Below, piece after piece: positions 19,234 through 28,567 of a stretch of 64,000 bases of DNA (within the stretch, counting starts at the first letter, position 1; each line of letters begins with the position of its first letter). The notes under the pieces are model-generated. The model worked only from the letters and a program-made list of their open reading frames with translations, was not told the DNA's origin and made no database searches. This DNA is from CAVSUZ01 sp963791885. Its GTDB lineage: Bacteria > Pseudomonadota > Alphaproteobacteria > Acetobacterales > Acetobacteraceae. Location: NCBI GenBank assembly GCA_963791885.1, contig CAWBUL010000006.1, forward strand, positions 558,001 to 622,000. The letters are read 5' to 3'. The position numbers were made by a program, and so were the translations under genes.

Positions 19234-19662
19234 TTACAGAGGAGCCCAATACGGCTTTGCCTTGTAGTAATCGTGCACACGGCGTCCCCAGCCTTCGTCT
19301 TCCCAGCACACGTCATCGCTTGAGCCGAAGGACGGCGCGTCCTTCACTGTCTCTTTGTCGAGCTCAACCACGTACCCACCCTTGGAGCTGTCGTACTGCA
19401 AAATCGTCCAGGGAAGCGGATGGTGCCGCTCACCCAATCCAAGGAAGCCTCCGAAAGCTAGTACGGCATAGGCGATCTTCCCAGACACCTTGTCGATCAT
19501 GACATCTTCCAAGGTACCGGCCTTCTCCCCCGTGGCGCTATATACGGTGATTCCTTCGAGCGTTCTCGCGGTCACCACCGTTGCTCCGCTAACCCTTTCG
19601 GGTGCGATGAGCTGGTCTATGGCGGTCTTGTCGACCTGCGGAGCAGTCAAGTCCTTGTCCAT
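19234..19662 (-). CDS. PRC-barrel domain protein
   Basis: 142 residues. A PRC-barrel covers about 35-105: GITVYSATGEKAGTLEDVM, then IDKVSGKIAYAVLAFGGFLG, a GERHHPLPWTILQYD strand and YVVELDKETVK. The tail GWGRRVHDYYKAKPYW is typical of the stand-alone group. PRC barrels bind partner proteins or membrane components; the specific role is unknown. A second PRC-barrel gene of a different subtype lies at 31677. Shared-motif site 4 is 98 nt upstream. Confidence 0.88.
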   Translation of the reverse strand: MDKDLTAPQVDKTAIDQLIAPERVSGATVVTARTLEGITVYSATGEKAGTLEDVMIDKVSGKIAYAVLAFGGFLGLGERHHPLPWTILQYDSSKGGYVVELDKETVKDAPSFGSSDDVCWEDEGWGRRVHDYYKAKPYWAPL

Positions 19663-19760
19663 ATCGCTTCTCCTTCGGAAAGGTGCGCGAGGGGTTCAAT
19701 GATCCTCGCAATCCTATGGGCGGTTACATCACCATGATATGCGCCGGCGGCTCCTGAGTA

Positions 19761-19780
19761 ACAGGATCGGAAATTACTTA
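19761..19780 (-). promoter_or_regulatory. Shared island motif, site 4
   Basis: On the minus strand it reads TAAGTAATTTCCGATCCTGT and points at the PRC-barrel gene at 19662, 98 nt away. Confidence 0.55.
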
Positions 19781-19809
19781 CTCGCGCCCGCCGCAGCTGG
19801 TGCTACTCA

Positions 19810-19985
19810 CAGCTTTCCGAGCGAGCCTCCATTGAACGGCTGCATCCGCCGTTCCCGCCTTCGCCCCCAGGCATGAAACGCCACGCTGGTCGACGGCACG
19901 CCAAACGTAGTGCACCGCACCTTGATCCGGATGAACACATCGTCCAAACCACCAGATGTGGTCTCCATCCGGACGCCCGCTCGTC
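19810..19985 (-). pseudogene. IS6-family transposase remnant
   Basis: Minus-strand frames give GAVHYVWRAVDQRGV and, in another frame, RRRERRMQPFNGGSLGKL. Both match segments of the complete IS6 transposase at 51344 (GELHYLWRAVDQHGV; RRRERQMQRFKSAGQ). The middle of the gene is deleted and frames are shifted. It lies right after the stop of the unknown protein at 19987. Confidence 0.6.
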
Positions 19986-19986
19986 G

Positions 19987-20517
19987 TTAATTCGGCAATG
20001 CCGAGCGTTGCGATCCCGCGGGCATTCGGTTTTGGGGCGTGCCCACGGCTGACGGGACCTGGAGCGCAGCGCTTTGCTCCGTCTGGACGGGTAAAGAACC
20101 ATGGCGCGCCGATACCACCGCCATGTTCATTGCAATAACAAACACCAGGATGACGTAGAAGATCGGCAGCCGCGCCGATTTGGGGACGGCCGGCATCCTT
20201 GTTCCCATCCCGTTCCCGAACGCCAGGCTATGGGTCTCCTCGGGCAATAGCGAACTGAGCCGTGATGCAGTTGCACGCGCATCGAGCAACGCTTGCGGAG
20301 GCAACGGCATCCGCCTGATTCGCTCCGCAAGCTGATCGATGATTGCTGGCATGGGTAATTTAGTCCAGTTTAGTGCCTGGACCCATGGATCCTCGCCAAG
20401 CCGGGCAAGGGTGGACAATACCGTAAGCGTCGAACCGTTCAACTCGAGCCCAACCTCTGAGTAGAGAAACGGGCTGACAGCCGCGTTCTTCAAAGCGAAC
20501 GCGTCAGGATGTGCCAT
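19987..20517 (-). CDS. Unknown protein with one C-terminal membrane segment
   Basis: 176 residues from MAHPDAFALKNAA at 20517. The N-terminal part (FLYSEVGLELNGSTLTVLST, LARLGEDPWVQALNWTKLP, AERIRRMPLPPQALLDARAT) looks like a conserved helical domain of unknown function. One membrane segment (LPIFYVILVFVIAMNMAVVS, about 125-144) and a short polar tail follow. Shared-motif site 5 lies upstream but 263 nt away. Confidence 0.6.
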   Translation of the reverse strand: MAHPDAFALKNAAVSPFLYSEVGLELNGSTLTVLSTLARLGEDPWVQALNWTKLPMPAIIDQLAERIRRMPLPPQALLDARATASRLSSLLPEETHSLAFGNGMGTRMPAVPKSARLPIFYVILVFVIAMNMAVVSARHGSLPVQTEQSAALQVPSAVGTPQNRMPAGSQRSALPN

Positions 20518-20780
20518 CTCAATCTCCAATCTGGAGCAGAGCCCGGAGAATTACGAATCACAGCCGGGCTAATCGTGATGTGAGTGTCGTCGCAGAAGAT
20601 TGCCGACAGGGCACAGCACGATGGTAAGCCACTGCCGCGCTCAACTTCTGATGGTTCTTCGACGAAAAGCATTCGGGAGCGGAGTGCCAGGATGAAGTGC
20701 CAGGACACCGCCGTGTTGCTTCATCAGGTCGCCGTCTGCGAGAAGCACCGTCCTTAACATGGGCTTTCGGTCAGGTGGTC

Positions 20781-20800
20781 ACAAACTCGGAATTTACTCA
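20781..20800 (-). promoter_or_regulatory. Shared island motif, site 5
   Basis: On the minus strand it reads TGAGTAAATTCCGAGTTTGT. It faces the gene starting at 20517 (263 nt). Its divergent partner, site 6, is 71 nt away and faces the proton ATPase. Confidence 0.5.
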
Positions 20801-20871
20801 GCGGCGAGCCTGGGCGCAGCGCAATGCAAGGCGCCGGCTACCGGCAAGGCGCCCACGACACCCGGGAGGAA

Positions 20872-20891
20872 TGCGTAGATTCCGATCCTCC
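20872..20891 (+). promoter_or_regulatory. Shared island motif, site 6
   Basis: On the plus strand it reads TGCGTAGATTCCGATCCTCC. It faces the proton-ATPase gene (ATG 21141, 249 nt) and the possible short ORF at 21038 (146 nt). Confidence 0.5.
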
Positions 20892-21037
20892 CGCCCGTAG
20901 CCCACAGAAGCGTAGAAGAGATGCGGAAGGCTGTGTCGCCCTGAACAAATCGTCCAGTCTCCGCCCGGAGCGCTCCGCTAAGTTCGCCCGACACCGGTGG
21001 CGTCCAGTGCGGGTCATCCACACCAACGAGGCGTTCA

Positions 21038-21136
21038 TGATCGCAAGATCCGTCGCGACGGTCCTCAGCACAGGCTGCGCCGTGATGCCGCCCGCCGCTC
21101 CCATGCGACTGCAGACACACAGAGAACAGGAATAGC
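21038..21136 (+). CDS. Possible 32-residue ORF ahead of the proton ATPase
   Basis: ATG 21038 with a GAGG 7 nt upstream; stop just before the ATPase start. The product MIARSVATVLSTGCAVMPPA then APMRLQTHREQE has a weak hydrophobic start. It could be a leader peptide, or chance. The rest of 20518-21140 shows no gene apart from the two motif sites. Confidence 0.2.
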
Positions 21137-21140
21137 ATCC

Positions 21141-24101
21141 ATGGCAACGTCCGCTGCCGGTCATGCCGAGGTTCTTCAGCTGAAGCCGGCCTCGAAGTCC
21201 GAGGCAAAGGACGATCTGAAAAGCCTTCCGCTGCCGGAGGTCGAGAAGAAACTCGGTTCGTCACCGGACGGCCTCAGCCAGGCAGAGGCAAGCAAGCGAC
21301 TGGCTCAATACGGCCCCAACGAGATCGAGGAGAAGAACACAAATGCGCTTCTGAAATTCCTGTCTTATTTCTGGGGCCCGATCCCGTGGATGATCGAAGT
21401 CGCCGTCGTCCTGTCTGGTGTCGTCCGTCACTGGCCGGACTTCTTCATCATCCTGCTGCTGCTGCTGGCCAACGCCACCGTCGGCTTCTGGGAAGAGCAC
21501 CAGGCGGGCAACGCCATCGAGGCACTTAAGGCCAGGCTGGCGATCAAGGCCCGCGTCAAGCGGGATGGCAAATGGATCATCCCGCCCGCGCGAGAACTGG
21601 TGCCAGGCGACGCCATCCGCCTGCGACTGGGCGACATCGTGCCGGCGGACGCGCGTTTACTGGACGGCGATGAGGTGTCCGTCGATCAGTCCGCGCTAAC
21701 GGGCGAATCGTTGCCCAAAACGTGCAAGACTGGCGATGCGGTCTTTTCCGGGTCAATCATCCGTCGCGGCGAGATCGACGCGCTGGTCTATGCGACGGGT
21801 GGAAAAACCTATTTCGGCAAGACAGCGGAGCTGGTGCAGACCGCGGTTACCGTCAGTCATTTCCAGAAGGCCGTGCTGCGGATCGGCAACTACCTGATCA
21901 TGCTGGCGGTGGCGATGGTCGCGATGATCATCGCTATTGGAATCTATCGCGGCAACCCGATCCTCACGACGTTACAGTTTGCCCTTGTGCTGACGGTGGC
22001 AGCGATTCCCGTCGCAATGCCCACGGTGCTGTCAGTGACGATGGCGGTCGGTGCCCGACTGCTCGCCAAGCGACAGGCGATCGTGAGCAAGCTGGTCGCC
22101 ATCGAGGAGCTGGCCGGCGTGGACGTGCTGTGTGCCGACAAGACCGGTACCCTGACGCAGAACAAGCTGACCTTGGGTGATCCGTTCTGTCTGGATAAGA
22201 TCCCCGCCGACCAGGTCATCCTCGCCGGCGCACTGGCCTCGCGGGCGGAGAACGACGACACCATCGATCTCGCCGTCCTGGGCGGCCTGAAGGACAAAGC
22301 GGCACTGAAGCCCTATCAGGTCACGCATTTCCAGCCGTTCGATCCGGTACACAAGCGCACCGAGGCCACCGTCAAGGCGGCGGATGGAAGTACATTCAAG
22401 GTGACGAAGGGGGCGCCGCAGGTGATTTTGGCGCTTTCGGCCAATGCTGTGGCCGTGAAGGACGCCGTCGATAAGGCCGTCAACGACTTCGCCGCGCGCG
22501 GCTATCGTGCCCTCGGTGTGGCTCGGGCGGATGGCGACGGGAAATGGCGGCTGCTTGGTGTGTTGCCGCTGTTCGATCCACCGCGTGAAGATGCCAAATC
22601 CACCGTCGCCACCGCGGCCCAGATGGGCGTGAAGATCAAGATGGTAACAGGCGATGCGCTGGCGATCGCCCGGGAGACCGCCAAGACGTTGGGGATGGGA
22701 ACGAACATTCTCGACGGAGGCACCCTCGGTGACTTCAAGACCAAGGAAACAACGGCGGTAACCAAATCGATCGAGAATGCTGACGGTTTCGCCCAGGTAT
22801 TTCCCGAGCACAAATTCCACATCGTCGACGTGCTGCAGAAGCACGGCCACATCGTGGGCATGACGGGCGACGGGGTGAACGACGCCCCCGCGCTGAAGAA
22901 GGCCGATTGCGGCTTCGCTGTTTCCGGCGCGACGGACGCGGCGCGTGCCGCGGCCTCCATCGTGCTGGTGGCGCCGGGGCTATCGGTGATTATCGACGCG
23001 ATCAAGGAGAGCCGGAAGATCTTCCAGCGCATGAACAGCTACGCGATTTACCGCATCGCCGAGACGCTGCGCGTACTCCTGTTCATGACACTAGCGATCG
23101 TCATCTTTAATTTTTTCCCCCTGACGGCGATTATGATCGTGATGCTGGCGCTACTCAACGATGGCGCAATCTTGTCCATCGCCTATGACAATGTTCGTTA
23201 CAGGAACGCGCCTGAGGCCTGGAACATGCGGCTCGTCCTGGGCATCGCCACGGTGCTCGGTCTTGTCGGCCCGATCGCCGCATTCGGACTTTTCTACCTC
23301 GGTGACCAGGTGTTTGAGCTGAAACATCCGCAACTTCAAACAATGATGTACCTGATGCTGTCGGTCGCCGGGCATTTGACGATCTTCCAGACACGTACGC
23401 GCGGACCATGGTGGTCCACACGCCCGGCTTGGATCCTGCTGGCGGCAGTGTGCGGGACCCAGGCTGTGGCAACGCTGGTTGCGGTCTATGGCGCGGGGCT
23501 CGTGACGCCGCTTGGCTGGAGGTATGCGGGTATCGTTTGGGCCTATGCTTTCGCTTGGTTCCTGGTGACTGACCCGGTCAAGCTGCTTGCCTATAAGGTT
23601 CTCGATGCCGTCAAAGCAGACACTGAGCCTCAGGCCAATGCCGGGCTAAAACCCGGAGCCGACGCGGAACCTCCACGCAATGCCGAGGTCGCGCCCGAGA
23701 CTGACGGGAAGTCAGCGCCAGCGCCTGAAACCAGAGCCGAGATCAAACCAGAGCCTCAGGTTTCATTGAAAGCCGAGTCCGAGCCGACCGCAAAGGCCGA
23801 TACAAAGCCCAAGCCCGACGTCGAACCTTCGCCTGAAGCCACCGTCTCTCCCGAGGCAGAGGCTAAGTCGGCATCGACGCCTACAGCCAAAGGCGGCGTC
23901 GAGACTTTGGTGAACACGACGCTGGGGGAGCTTCTGTTGGCTGGCGTCCTCAAACATCCGGAGGAGGCGGGGCATATCATCGCCGATGCCATTGTCGAGG
24001 CTGAAGCCAGTATCGACGCCGAGAGGGTCACCAAGGCCGAGCTTAAGCCCGAGGCCAAAATCACGGCGTCATCGACTTCGACATCGAGGGTGCCAACGTG
24101 A
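21141..24101 (+). CDS. P3A-type proton-translocating P-type ATPase with a long charged C-terminal tail
   Basis: 986 residues from ATG 21141 (AGGAATAGC upstream). Motifs run in order: TGES at 187-190, membrane PVAMP (AAIPVAMPTVLS), phosphorylated Asp333 in DKTGTLTQNK, KGAPQ in the nucleotide domain, TGDALAIARETA, and the hinge TGDGVNDAPALKKA. These match plant- and fungal-like plasma-membrane H+-ATPases (family P3A), which pump protons out using ATP. After the last membrane helix comes a roughly 165-residue tail rich in Glu, Lys, Pro and Ala with repeated PEAE/KPEA-like units, then a short hydrophobic LGELLLAGVLKHPEEAGHII segment; tails in this family are often autoinhibitory. The start was chosen because family homology begins here. 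Confidence 0.9.
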   Translation: MATSAAGHAEVLQLKPASKSEAKDDLKSLPLPEVEKKLGSSPDGLSQAEASKRLAQYGPNEIEEKNTNALLKFLSYFWGPIPWMIEVAVVLSGVVRHWPDFFIILLLLLANATVGFWEEHQAGNAIEALKARLAIKARVKRDGKWIIPPARELVPGDAIRLRLGDIVPADARLLDGDEVSVDQSALTGESLPKTCKTGDAVFSGSIIRRGEIDALVYATGGKTYFGKTAELVQTAVTVSHFQKAVLRIGNYLIMLAVAMVAMIIAIGIYRGNPILTTLQFALVLTVAAIPVAMPTVLSVTMAVGARLLAKRQAIVSKLVAIEELAGVDVLCADKTGTLTQNKLTLGDPFCLDKIPADQVILAGALASRAENDDTIDLAVLGGLKDKAALKPYQVTHFQPFDPVHKRTEATVKAADGSTFKVTKGAPQVILALSANAVAVKDAVDKAVNDFAARGYRALGVARADGDGKWRLLGVLPLFDPPREDAKSTVATAAQMGVKIKMVTGDALAIARETAKTLGMGTNILDGGTLGDFKTKETTAVTKSIENADGFAQVFPEHKFHIVDVLQKHGHIVGMTGDGVNDAPALKKADCGFAVSGATDAARAAASIVLVAPGLSVIIDAIKESRKIFQRMNSYAIYRIAETLRVLLFMTLAIVIFNFFPLTAIMIVMLALLNDGAILSIAYDNVRYRNAPEAWNMRLVLGIATVLGLVGPIAAFGLFYLGDQVFELKHPQLQTMMYLMLSVAGHLTIFQTRTRGPWWSTRPAWILLAAVCGTQAVATLVAVYGAGLVTPLGWRYAGIVWAYAFAWFLVTDPVKLLAYKVLDAVKADTEPQANAGLKPGADAEPPRNAEVAPETDGKSAPAPETRAEIKPEPQVSLKAESEPTAKADTKPKPDVEPSPEATVSPEAEAKSASTPTAKGGVETLVNTTLGELLLAGVLKHPEEAGHIIADAIVEAEASIDAERVTKAELKPEAKITASSTSTSRVPT

Positions 24102-24185
24102 GCCTGCTGACCACGTGAGCGCAACGGCTGCCGCTCAGGCGAACCGACTTGAGGCACTCGGGCCAACCTTCGGGAGGGATGCAAG

Positions 24186-24916
24186 GTGAGGATACATTCT
24201 ACGGACTTTCGGGTGCCGGAAGGAGAAGCGGTTAGCCAAAAAAATGGCCGACGGATGTCGAACCCCTCTACAAGTCGACAAAAGCACTGTAAACAACGTC
24301 TGGAGGCGCACGTCAGGTGTTCAGCTTCACGCATCCAAGCGCTGAAGGACTGCTGCACGATTTCCTCTGGCGTACAACCCGCGATCTGCCGGAACGCGGG
24401 CGGATCGGTATTATCAACCGCTCCTATTACGAAGAGGTTCTGATCGCACGGGTGCATCCCGAAATTCTTCGCAGCGAGGGGCCCCCGGACGCCTTGGCCG
24501 CCGAGACAGTGGTATGGCGCAACCGAGATCGTTCCATCGTGGATTTGGAGCGGCACCTTCACAGCAACCGCACGAGGATCATCAAGTTCTACCTGCACCT
24601 CTCCAATGAGGAACAGAGGAAGCGCTTCCTGGAACGCATCGACGAGCCGGAAAAGAACTGGAAATTCAGCCGTGCTGATGTTGCGGAGCGCAAATTCTGG
24701 GGTGACTATATGAGGGCGTTCGAGGAATGCCTCAGCGCAACGAGCACAGATGATGTTCCCTGGTACGTCGTTCCCGCTGATGACAAGGATAACGCTAGGC
24801 TGATTGTATCGCAGATCGTTGTCGATACACTGGAGGGGCTCAACATGAGCTATCCGGAAACAAGCCCAGAACGCCATAAGGAATTAGAGGCGATCCGCCA
24901 GGAGCTCACGACGTGA
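24186..24916 (+). pseudogene. Polyphosphate kinase 2 remnant lacking the P-loop
   Basis: Pieces of a PPK2 lie in two frames. The start is FRVPEGEAV..KKWPTDVEPLYKS (one base missing in the A7 run near 24240). The C-terminal half QVFSFTHPSAEGLLHDFLWR through NRSYYEEVLIARVHPEIL to YVVPADDKDNARLIVSQIV reads through to 24916. The roughly 45 residues between, which in PPK2 carry the Walker A loop (AMDAAGKDG type), are gone, and a stop lies at the junction. PPK2 transfers phosphate between polyphosphate and nucleotides; this copy cannot bind the phosphate. It follows the proton-ATPase gene and precedes the phosphoglucomutase gene. Confidence 0.8.
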
Positions 24917-24980
24917 CAGCGACGGACGCCGGTTGGCGGACCACCCGCGCATGAACCGTCCCCCGGCCGAGAGCGGCGGG

Positions 24981-25693
24981 ATGAGCGAACGCCCCCGGCT
25001 GTCGGCCGTGATCTTTGACGTCGATGGCGTGCTCTCGGCATCGCCTCATGAACGTGCCTGGCGGGAGGCCCTGCAAGGACTGACTGACCCCGCCCGCTTC
25101 ACCACGGCGATGTATCAGGCTGAAGTGGCAGGCAAGCCACGCCTCAGTGGGGCGGTGGCCGCCCTGGAAGCATTGGGCGTGCCGAACGCCACGAAACTTG
25201 CTGCGGCCTATGCCGTGAGAAAGCAAAAGCGGCTCGAAGAGCTAATCCATGCCGGGCATACCAAGGCTTTCCCCGATGCGCTCCGCTTCGTTGAGGCGGT
25301 CCGCTCCCTGGGCTGGCCGATGGCCGTCGCCTCTTCATCGAAAAACGCCAATCAGATGATGCAGTCGATACAGGTAGGGACCGGCCGGAGCCTGTTCGAC
25401 ATGTTCACCGCCAATGTCTGCGGTCGCGTCCTGGCGCACGGTAAACCTGACCCTGAGATTTTCCTGTTGGCGACGGAACTGGGGGTTGAACCGGCACGGT
25501 GCTTCGTCGTCGAGGACGCCCCCGCTGGTATCGAGGCGGCCCGCGGAGGTGGCATGACCGCGCTTGGCGTCGCCCCCGACTGGGGGACGCGGCCGGGCTG
25601 CTTGCCGCAGGAGCGGACGTCGTGGTGGCAAGTCTGGACGATGTCGCGATGGATGCGCTGGCGGGGGGGCGGCTCTGCCGGCGTTCGGCATGA
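24981..25693 (+). CDS. HAD-family beta-phosphoglucomutase (apparent frameshift)
   Basis: It starts at MSERPRLSAVIFDVDGVL (24981), with the HAD nucleophile DVDG, a helical cap, the Thr/Ser motif AVASSSKNAN, and Lys plus the acidic end GKPDPEIFLLA..FVVEDAPAGIEAA. After GMTALGVAPDWG the correct frame (GDAAGLLAAGADVVVASLDD) resumes if one G is added to the G5 run at 25582-25586. That frame ends at a TGA overlapping the next ATG. The enzyme converts beta-glucose 1-phosphate to glucose 6-phosphate, the usual partner of a GH65 phosphorylase, which follows directly. Confidence 0.85.
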
Positions 25694-28002
25694 AAGATTC
25701 GGGTGCGATGGACCATGCAATAGAGCCAACCGGAGATCCCGCCTGGGTTCTGCACGCCGACGGCTACGATGCCCTGCGCGAAACCAGCCTCGAGTCACGC
25801 TTCGCGATCAGCAACGGCTTAATGGGCATCAGGGGCACGCGCGCGGTCACACGTGGCGCCCGCTGGGTCGTTCCCGCCCGCACCTATGTCGCCGGGTTGT
25901 TCGACACGCCCGGCGCGGGGCCAGCCTCGCCCGGGCTTGTGCCTGCCGCCGACTGGCTGCAGGTCCGCATCCTGCTACCTGGCGGGGCTCTGGTGCATCA
26001 CCCCGGCGATGTGTCCTCGCATCGCATGACACTCGACGTGAAGCGGGGCGTCTTGCTGACCGAGGCCGGCCGGCTGAACTCACATGGCACGAGGTCTCCC
26101 GACTTGGGTATCCACATCCGGACGTTGCGCCTTGTGTCGCTGGGCGAGCGCGCCATTGGGCTGCAGCTCATCCAATTCGACATCGAGGAGGGAGAGGTCG
26201 AGATTACCCTCGAAGCCTCGTTCGAAGGCGTCAATCTCGGGCTCATCGCCGAGCGGCTTGATCAGGATCTCGGCCTGTGGCGCACCCACCGTTCTGGCAA
26301 ACGTCTCGCCATCGCCACGGCATCGTCCCTGCGGATCGACGGTCATGATCTTCCGCCGACTTCGGGCGGCGCATTGAAGAGTTGCTGGACGTGGACATGC
26401 CGTCCCGCGCAGGTGGTATGTTTCGAGCGCTCCGTGGCCGTGATACGTGCGGACACGCAGGACCATGATCCTGGCCAGGAGGCCAGGAACAAACTCGGCA
26501 GCGCACGACAGATCGGCTGGCGCGGCGTGGTCGCGCAGCACGAAGCAGCCTGGTCAGGCCGCTGGCAGCGCAGCGACGTCGAGGTGGAAGGCGACGCCTG
26601 CGCGCAGCAGGCCTTGCGGTTCGCAGTCTACCACCTCAACAGCGCAGCCAACCCGGCAGACGAGCGCGTCTCGATTGGTGCCCGGGCGCTAACCGGTGAT
26701 GACTATCGCGGGCATGTTTTCTGGGACACCGAAATCTACCTACTGCCATTCTACACCATGACCTGGCCCGAAGCGGCACGGTCGCTGCTGATGTATCGCT
26801 TCCGGACACTCGATGGCGCACGGGCGAAAGCTGCCGGGATGGGCTGGCGCGGCGCGCTTTACGCCTGGGAATCGGCCGACACGGGCGAGGAGACGACACC
26901 GGACCATGTGATTGGTCCCGACCGGCAAGTTGTCGATGTTCTATGCGGAAAGCAGGAGCAGCACATCAGCGCGGATGTGGCCTACGCGGTCTGGCAGTAC
27001 TGGCTGGCAACCGGCGATGAGGGCTTCTTGCTCGACGCGGGAGCTGAAATCCTTTTGGAAACAGGCCGGTTCTGGTCGAGCCGCGCGCAGCTGGAGTCCG
27101 ACGGCCTCTGCCATATCCGCGGCGTCATTGGACCAGATGAGTATCACGAACATATCGACGACAACGCCTTCACGAACGTCATGGCACGCTGGAACATCCG
27201 ACGGGCGCTTGAAGTAGCGGCACTCCTCAGCGAACGCTGGCCCGCTCGGTGGAAGAGCCTATCGGCCCATCTGAAACTCGAGGACAACGAACGCGTGCAA
27301 TGGTCTCGTACGGTCGAGACGATGGCGACTGGTCTCGATTCCGGGACCGGCCTGTTCGAGCAGTTTGCGGGCTTCCATCAACTCGAAGAAGTCGACCTGC
27401 GGCTGTATGCCGGCCGCTCGGTGCCTATGGATGTGGTCCTAGGGCGGGATAGAACCCAACGATCTCAGGTGATCAAGCAGGCGGATGTCGTCGCCCTACT
27501 GGCCCTTCTGCCCGATGAATTCCCTCGCGAGACGGGGGTGAAGAATTTTGAATATTACGAGCCTCGCTGCAGCCACGGTAGCTCGCTCAGCCGAGCGATG
27601 CATGGATATGTCGCGGCGAGGCTGGGATTGTCTGACATGGCGCTGCGGTATTTCCGCCAGACCGCCGCCATCGACCTCCGCGATACGCACGCGGCGATCG
27701 CCGGCGGAATCCACATCGCGGCGCTCGGTGGCCTCTGGTTGACAGCTGTATTGGGATTCGCGGGCCTGTCGCTGGCGAGCGATGCCCCCGCCCTTGATCC
27801 GCGATTACCGAAAAATTGGGATAGCCTAGGATTCAGCTTTCAGTGGCGCGGCCGGTCTCTCAAGATCAGGATAGACCAAGCGGCGAAGGCCATCGAAGCG
27901 ACCCTGAAAGCAGGTGAGCCAATGACGCTGCTGATCAGTGGCCAGCCTTACAAGCTGCAGATCGGCAAAATACTCCATGTTGCGAATTGGAAAGCCGGTT
28001 GA
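25690..28002 (+). CDS. Glycoside hydrolase family 65 disaccharide phosphorylase
   Basis: 770 residues from ATG 25690, which overlaps the end of the mutase gene (ATGA). It opens with WVLHADGYDALRETSLESRF then AISNGLMGIRG, typical of GH65 N-termini. The catalytic (alpha/alpha)6 barrel has HVFWDTEIYLLPFY and the general acid Glu484 in GVIGPDEYHEHIDDNAFTN. The C-terminal part has the phosphate-site-like segment YEPRCSHGSSLSRAMHG. GH65 enzymes cleave trehalose, kojibiose, maltose or nigerose with phosphate to give beta-glucose 1-phosphate and glucose. The exact substrate cannot be told. Operon position with the mutase supports the phosphorylase role. Confidence 0.88.
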   Translation: MKDSGAMDHAIEPTGDPAWVLHADGYDALRETSLESRFAISNGLMGIRGTRAVTRGARWVVPARTYVAGLFDTPGAGPASPGLVPAADWLQVRILLPGGALVHHPGDVSSHRMTLDVKRGVLLTEAGRLNSHGTRSPDLGIHIRTLRLVSLGERAIGLQLIQFDIEEGEVEITLEASFEGVNLGLIAERLDQDLGLWRTHRSGKRLAIATASSLRIDGHDLPPTSGGALKSCWTWTCRPAQVVCFERSVAVIRADTQDHDPGQEARNKLGSARQIGWRGVVAQHEAAWSGRWQRSDVEVEGDACAQQALRFAVYHLNSAANPADERVSIGARALTGDDYRGHVFWDTEIYLLPFYTMTWPEAARSLLMYRFRTLDGARAKAAGMGWRGALYAWESADTGEETTPDHVIGPDRQVVDVLCGKQEQHISADVAYAVWQYWLATGDEGFLLDAGAEILLETGRFWSSRAQLESDGLCHIRGVIGPDEYHEHIDDNAFTNVMARWNIRRALEVAALLSERWPARWKSLSAHLKLEDNERVQWSRTVETMATGLDSGTGLFEQFAGFHQLEEVDLRLYAGRSVPMDVVLGRDRTQRSQVIKQADVVALLALLPDEFPRETGVKNFEYYEPRCSHGSSLSRAMHGYVAARLGLSDMALRYFRQTAAIDLRDTHAAIAGGIHIAALGGLWLTAVLGFAGLSLASDAPALDPRLPKNWDSLGFSFQWRGRSLKIRIDQAAKAIEATLKAGEPMTLLISGQPYKLQIGKILHVANWKAG

Positions 28003-28059
28003 GCTTTCCCGGTCGCAGTCCTTATAATTGCTTCGAAATCGACAGTCTTGAGGCTTGCG

Positions 28060-28567
28060 CCACCGCTTAGGCAGCCGCACGGCCGGCGATCGCGCGATGA
28101 CGTTCATCCTATTGAGGCGGTCGGAGGGAAGCTCACTGGATTGACCACCCGACAGGAACGCAATCCCCGGCACAGCAGCAGGAGCGACCCTGAGGAGACA
28201 TTTTGGACCGTCGCCGCGGGCCACCTCGTCCACCGTCTCCTGCTTCGGACAGCTCAATCCCGGAAGCACCATGTTGGGCTTCAAGATCATACCCTCGACA
28301 TGACACGTTGTGTGTACAGGTGGTTGAAGACGCTCCGAAGCGTTTCCCCGGTGACCTCCCGGCATCGCTTCATTGTGTGCTCGCGGTGGTCAGAATCAAT
28401 TCGCGATAGGTGCGCCTTGCCTCTTGGGTCTGCGGGATGCCAGGACTGGCAAATCGCTTGCTGCAGGTGGAATTGCTCTCGTCCATCGCGAGAAGGCCCT
28501 TGCCGGCGCGCACGAGCTTGTGGGCGGTCTCTATGAGCTTTTGCGCGGTCACGTGGCGGCGTCCCAC
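28060..28567 (-). pseudogene. Class I fructose-bisphosphate aldolase remnant
   Basis: The minus strand begins with an aldolase N-terminus (KLVRAGKGLLAMDESNSTC..KRFASPGIPQTQEARRTYRE). It jumps to RCREVTGETLRSVFNHLYTQ in another frame and then EGMILKPNMVLPGLSCPKQE..GIAFLSGGQSSELPSDRLN in a third. About 110 central residues and the C-terminal end are missing. The MDES and KPNMV segments survive, but the middle of the barrel is gone, so it is inactive. Its start overlaps the end of the phosphoketolase gene, showing a former xfp-fba operon. Confidence 0.85.

Noticed and set aside
19212..19236. A tenth copy of the shared motif upstream of the 59-residue protein
   Set aside because: GTAACCTTCCGAG has an extra base between GTA and TTCCGA and lacks the CCT end; kept only as a degenerate relative.
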